13,260 nt of DNA from JAMWZF01 sp041628615 (GTDB lineage: Bacteria; Pseudomonadota; Alphaproteobacteria; Rhodobacterales; Rhodobacteraceae): the NCBI GenBank assembly GCA_041628615.1, contig JBFKOW010000097.1:1-13260 (forward strand), given 5' to 3'. The notes below the pieces were generated by a model. It was not told the origin of the DNA and made no database searches. It worked only from the letters and a program-made list of their open reading frames with translations. Position numbers and translations under genes: made by a program. Each line of letters begins with the position of its first letter. Position 1 is the first letter of the stretch. Below, in pieces: positions 12,865 to 13,260 of this stretch.

Positions 12865-13119
12865 TCAGTTGGGGCGGCCGGCGGACCCCGAACGGCCGAG
12901 GTTGCCCTGCGCACCCTTGCCGTTGCCGCCACTGATCGCGGCGCCGAGCGTCTGGGCGGGGCCGACGGTCTCGGCGCCGGCATTGGCGCCAGGATCGCCA
13001 TCGGTGATGATGTTGCCGTTCTCGTCGAACGTCAGCGCGTTGTTCTGGTCGTGCCCCTTGGCAGCGGCCATCCCGGCCGTCAGCGCGAGGGCGAGGGCGG
13101 TGGTGAGAAGCGTCTTCAT
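12865..13119 (-). CDS. Small secreted protein, unknown function
   Basis: An 84-residue protein with a clear signal peptide: MKTLLTTALALALTAG, then cleavage after MAAA at about residue 20. The mature part (about 64 residues) starts KGHDQNNALTFDENGNIITD and is rich in Gly, Asn, Ala and Asp, with GGNGKGAQGN near 64-73 and the end GSAGRPN. There are no cysteines, so no lipobox and no disulphides, and no repeat fold is evident. It is probably a periplasmic or extracellular, largely disordered protein. A very good Shine-Dalgarno, AGGAGGA, precedes the ATG at 13119 and supports it as a real, well-translated gene. It converges on the 92-aa gene; the two are separated by alternative hairpins. Its promoter was not identified with confidence. 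Function unknown. Confidence 0.82.
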   Translation of the reverse strand: MKTLLTTALALALTAGMAAAKGHDQNNALTFDENGNIITDGDPGANAGAETVGPAQTLGAAISGGNGKGAQGNLGRSGSAGRPN

Positions 13120-13191
13120 GCAGTCCTCCTGTACGTGCGTGTTCCTTAGACACGGACGGGGGTCGGAAAGAGTTTCAAAGTTTTTTCGGGG

Positions 13192-13247
13192 GTTCGGACC
13201 GGTCCGCGCAGCGTGGAACCGTCCTGTGGATGGTTCGAGGTCCGAAC
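13192..13247. repeat. Nested palindromes at the right edge
   Basis: CGGACC/GGTCCG (13195-13206) is a perfect 12-base palindrome. GTTCGGACC (13192-13200) also recurs inverted as GGTCCGAAC (13239-13247), so the first arm has two possible partners. Between them is TGTGGATGG (13225-13233), a two-mismatch DnaA-box-like 9-mer. The region lies upstream of the secreted-protein gene and continues to within 13 bases of the window end. Confidence 0.4.
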
Positions 13248-13260
13248 GGGCGGAGCGCCC

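Noticed and set aside
13229..13247. A tRNA T-arm-like string (GGTTCGAGGTCC)
   Set aside because: The flanking bases do not form the 5-bp T stem, and no acceptor, D or anticodon arm is present.
1..13260. CRISPR array, insertion sequence, prophage or defence system
   Set aside because: No regularly spaced repeats, transposase or integrase motifs, terminal inverted repeats with target duplications, or known defence domains were seen.

Overview
The window reads as a chromosomal segment of a high-GC alphaproteobacterium, most likely Rhodobacterales (Rhodobacter/Paracoccus/Roseobacter type). The evidence is the overall GC (about 70%), the Hsp20-DUF1150 pair, the DUF465 protein before purE-purK, an alphaproteobacterial-type NAD kinase, and two FnrL-like boxes. 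Most genes are ordinary housekeeping and central-metabolism genes. No transposase, phage gene, CRISPR array, rRNA or tRNA was seen.

Layout. 1-1345 is a minus-strand block: a truncated M14 succinylglutamate desuccinylase/aspartoacylase-family gene at the left edge, DUF1150, and Hsp20, the last behind a convincing RpoH-type heat-shock promoter. 1450-3362 is plus strand: a DUF465 coiled-coil protein, then overlapping purE-purK (AIR to CAIR in purine synthesis). A palindromic intergenic element precedes prpE (propionyl-CoA synthetase). About 930 bases of extremely GC-rich DNA without a credible gene follow, then an exported CIA30-domain protein. It converges on nadK, which follows a TIGR02466-type 2OG-Fe(II) oxygenase on the minus strand. 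glyA (serine hydroxymethyltransferase) diverges from the oxygenase. Next come an unrecognised 149-aa protein and an ABHD11/YbfF-like alpha/beta hydrolase, the latter converging on a DksA/TraR-type zinc-finger protein.

The right end is the most interesting part. About 860 bases without a gene (11668-12529) are bracketed by two FNR-type palindromes, one upstream of the dksA-like gene and one placed at exactly -41.5 to an extended -10 element ahead of a 92-aa conserved-looking hypothetical gene. Between them is a local low-GC patch with three DnaA-box-like 9-mers. The hypothetical gene converges on a small secreted protein, and a three-arm set of alternative hairpins separates them.

Functional links: purE-purK, glyA (one-carbon units), nadK (NADP) and prpE (acyl-CoA) are core metabolism. 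Hsp20-DUF1150 is stress response. The two FNR boxes suggest that the dksA-like gene and the 92-aa gene respond to low oxygen. No clearly new multi-gene system was recognised; the main novelty candidates are regulatory and intergenic.
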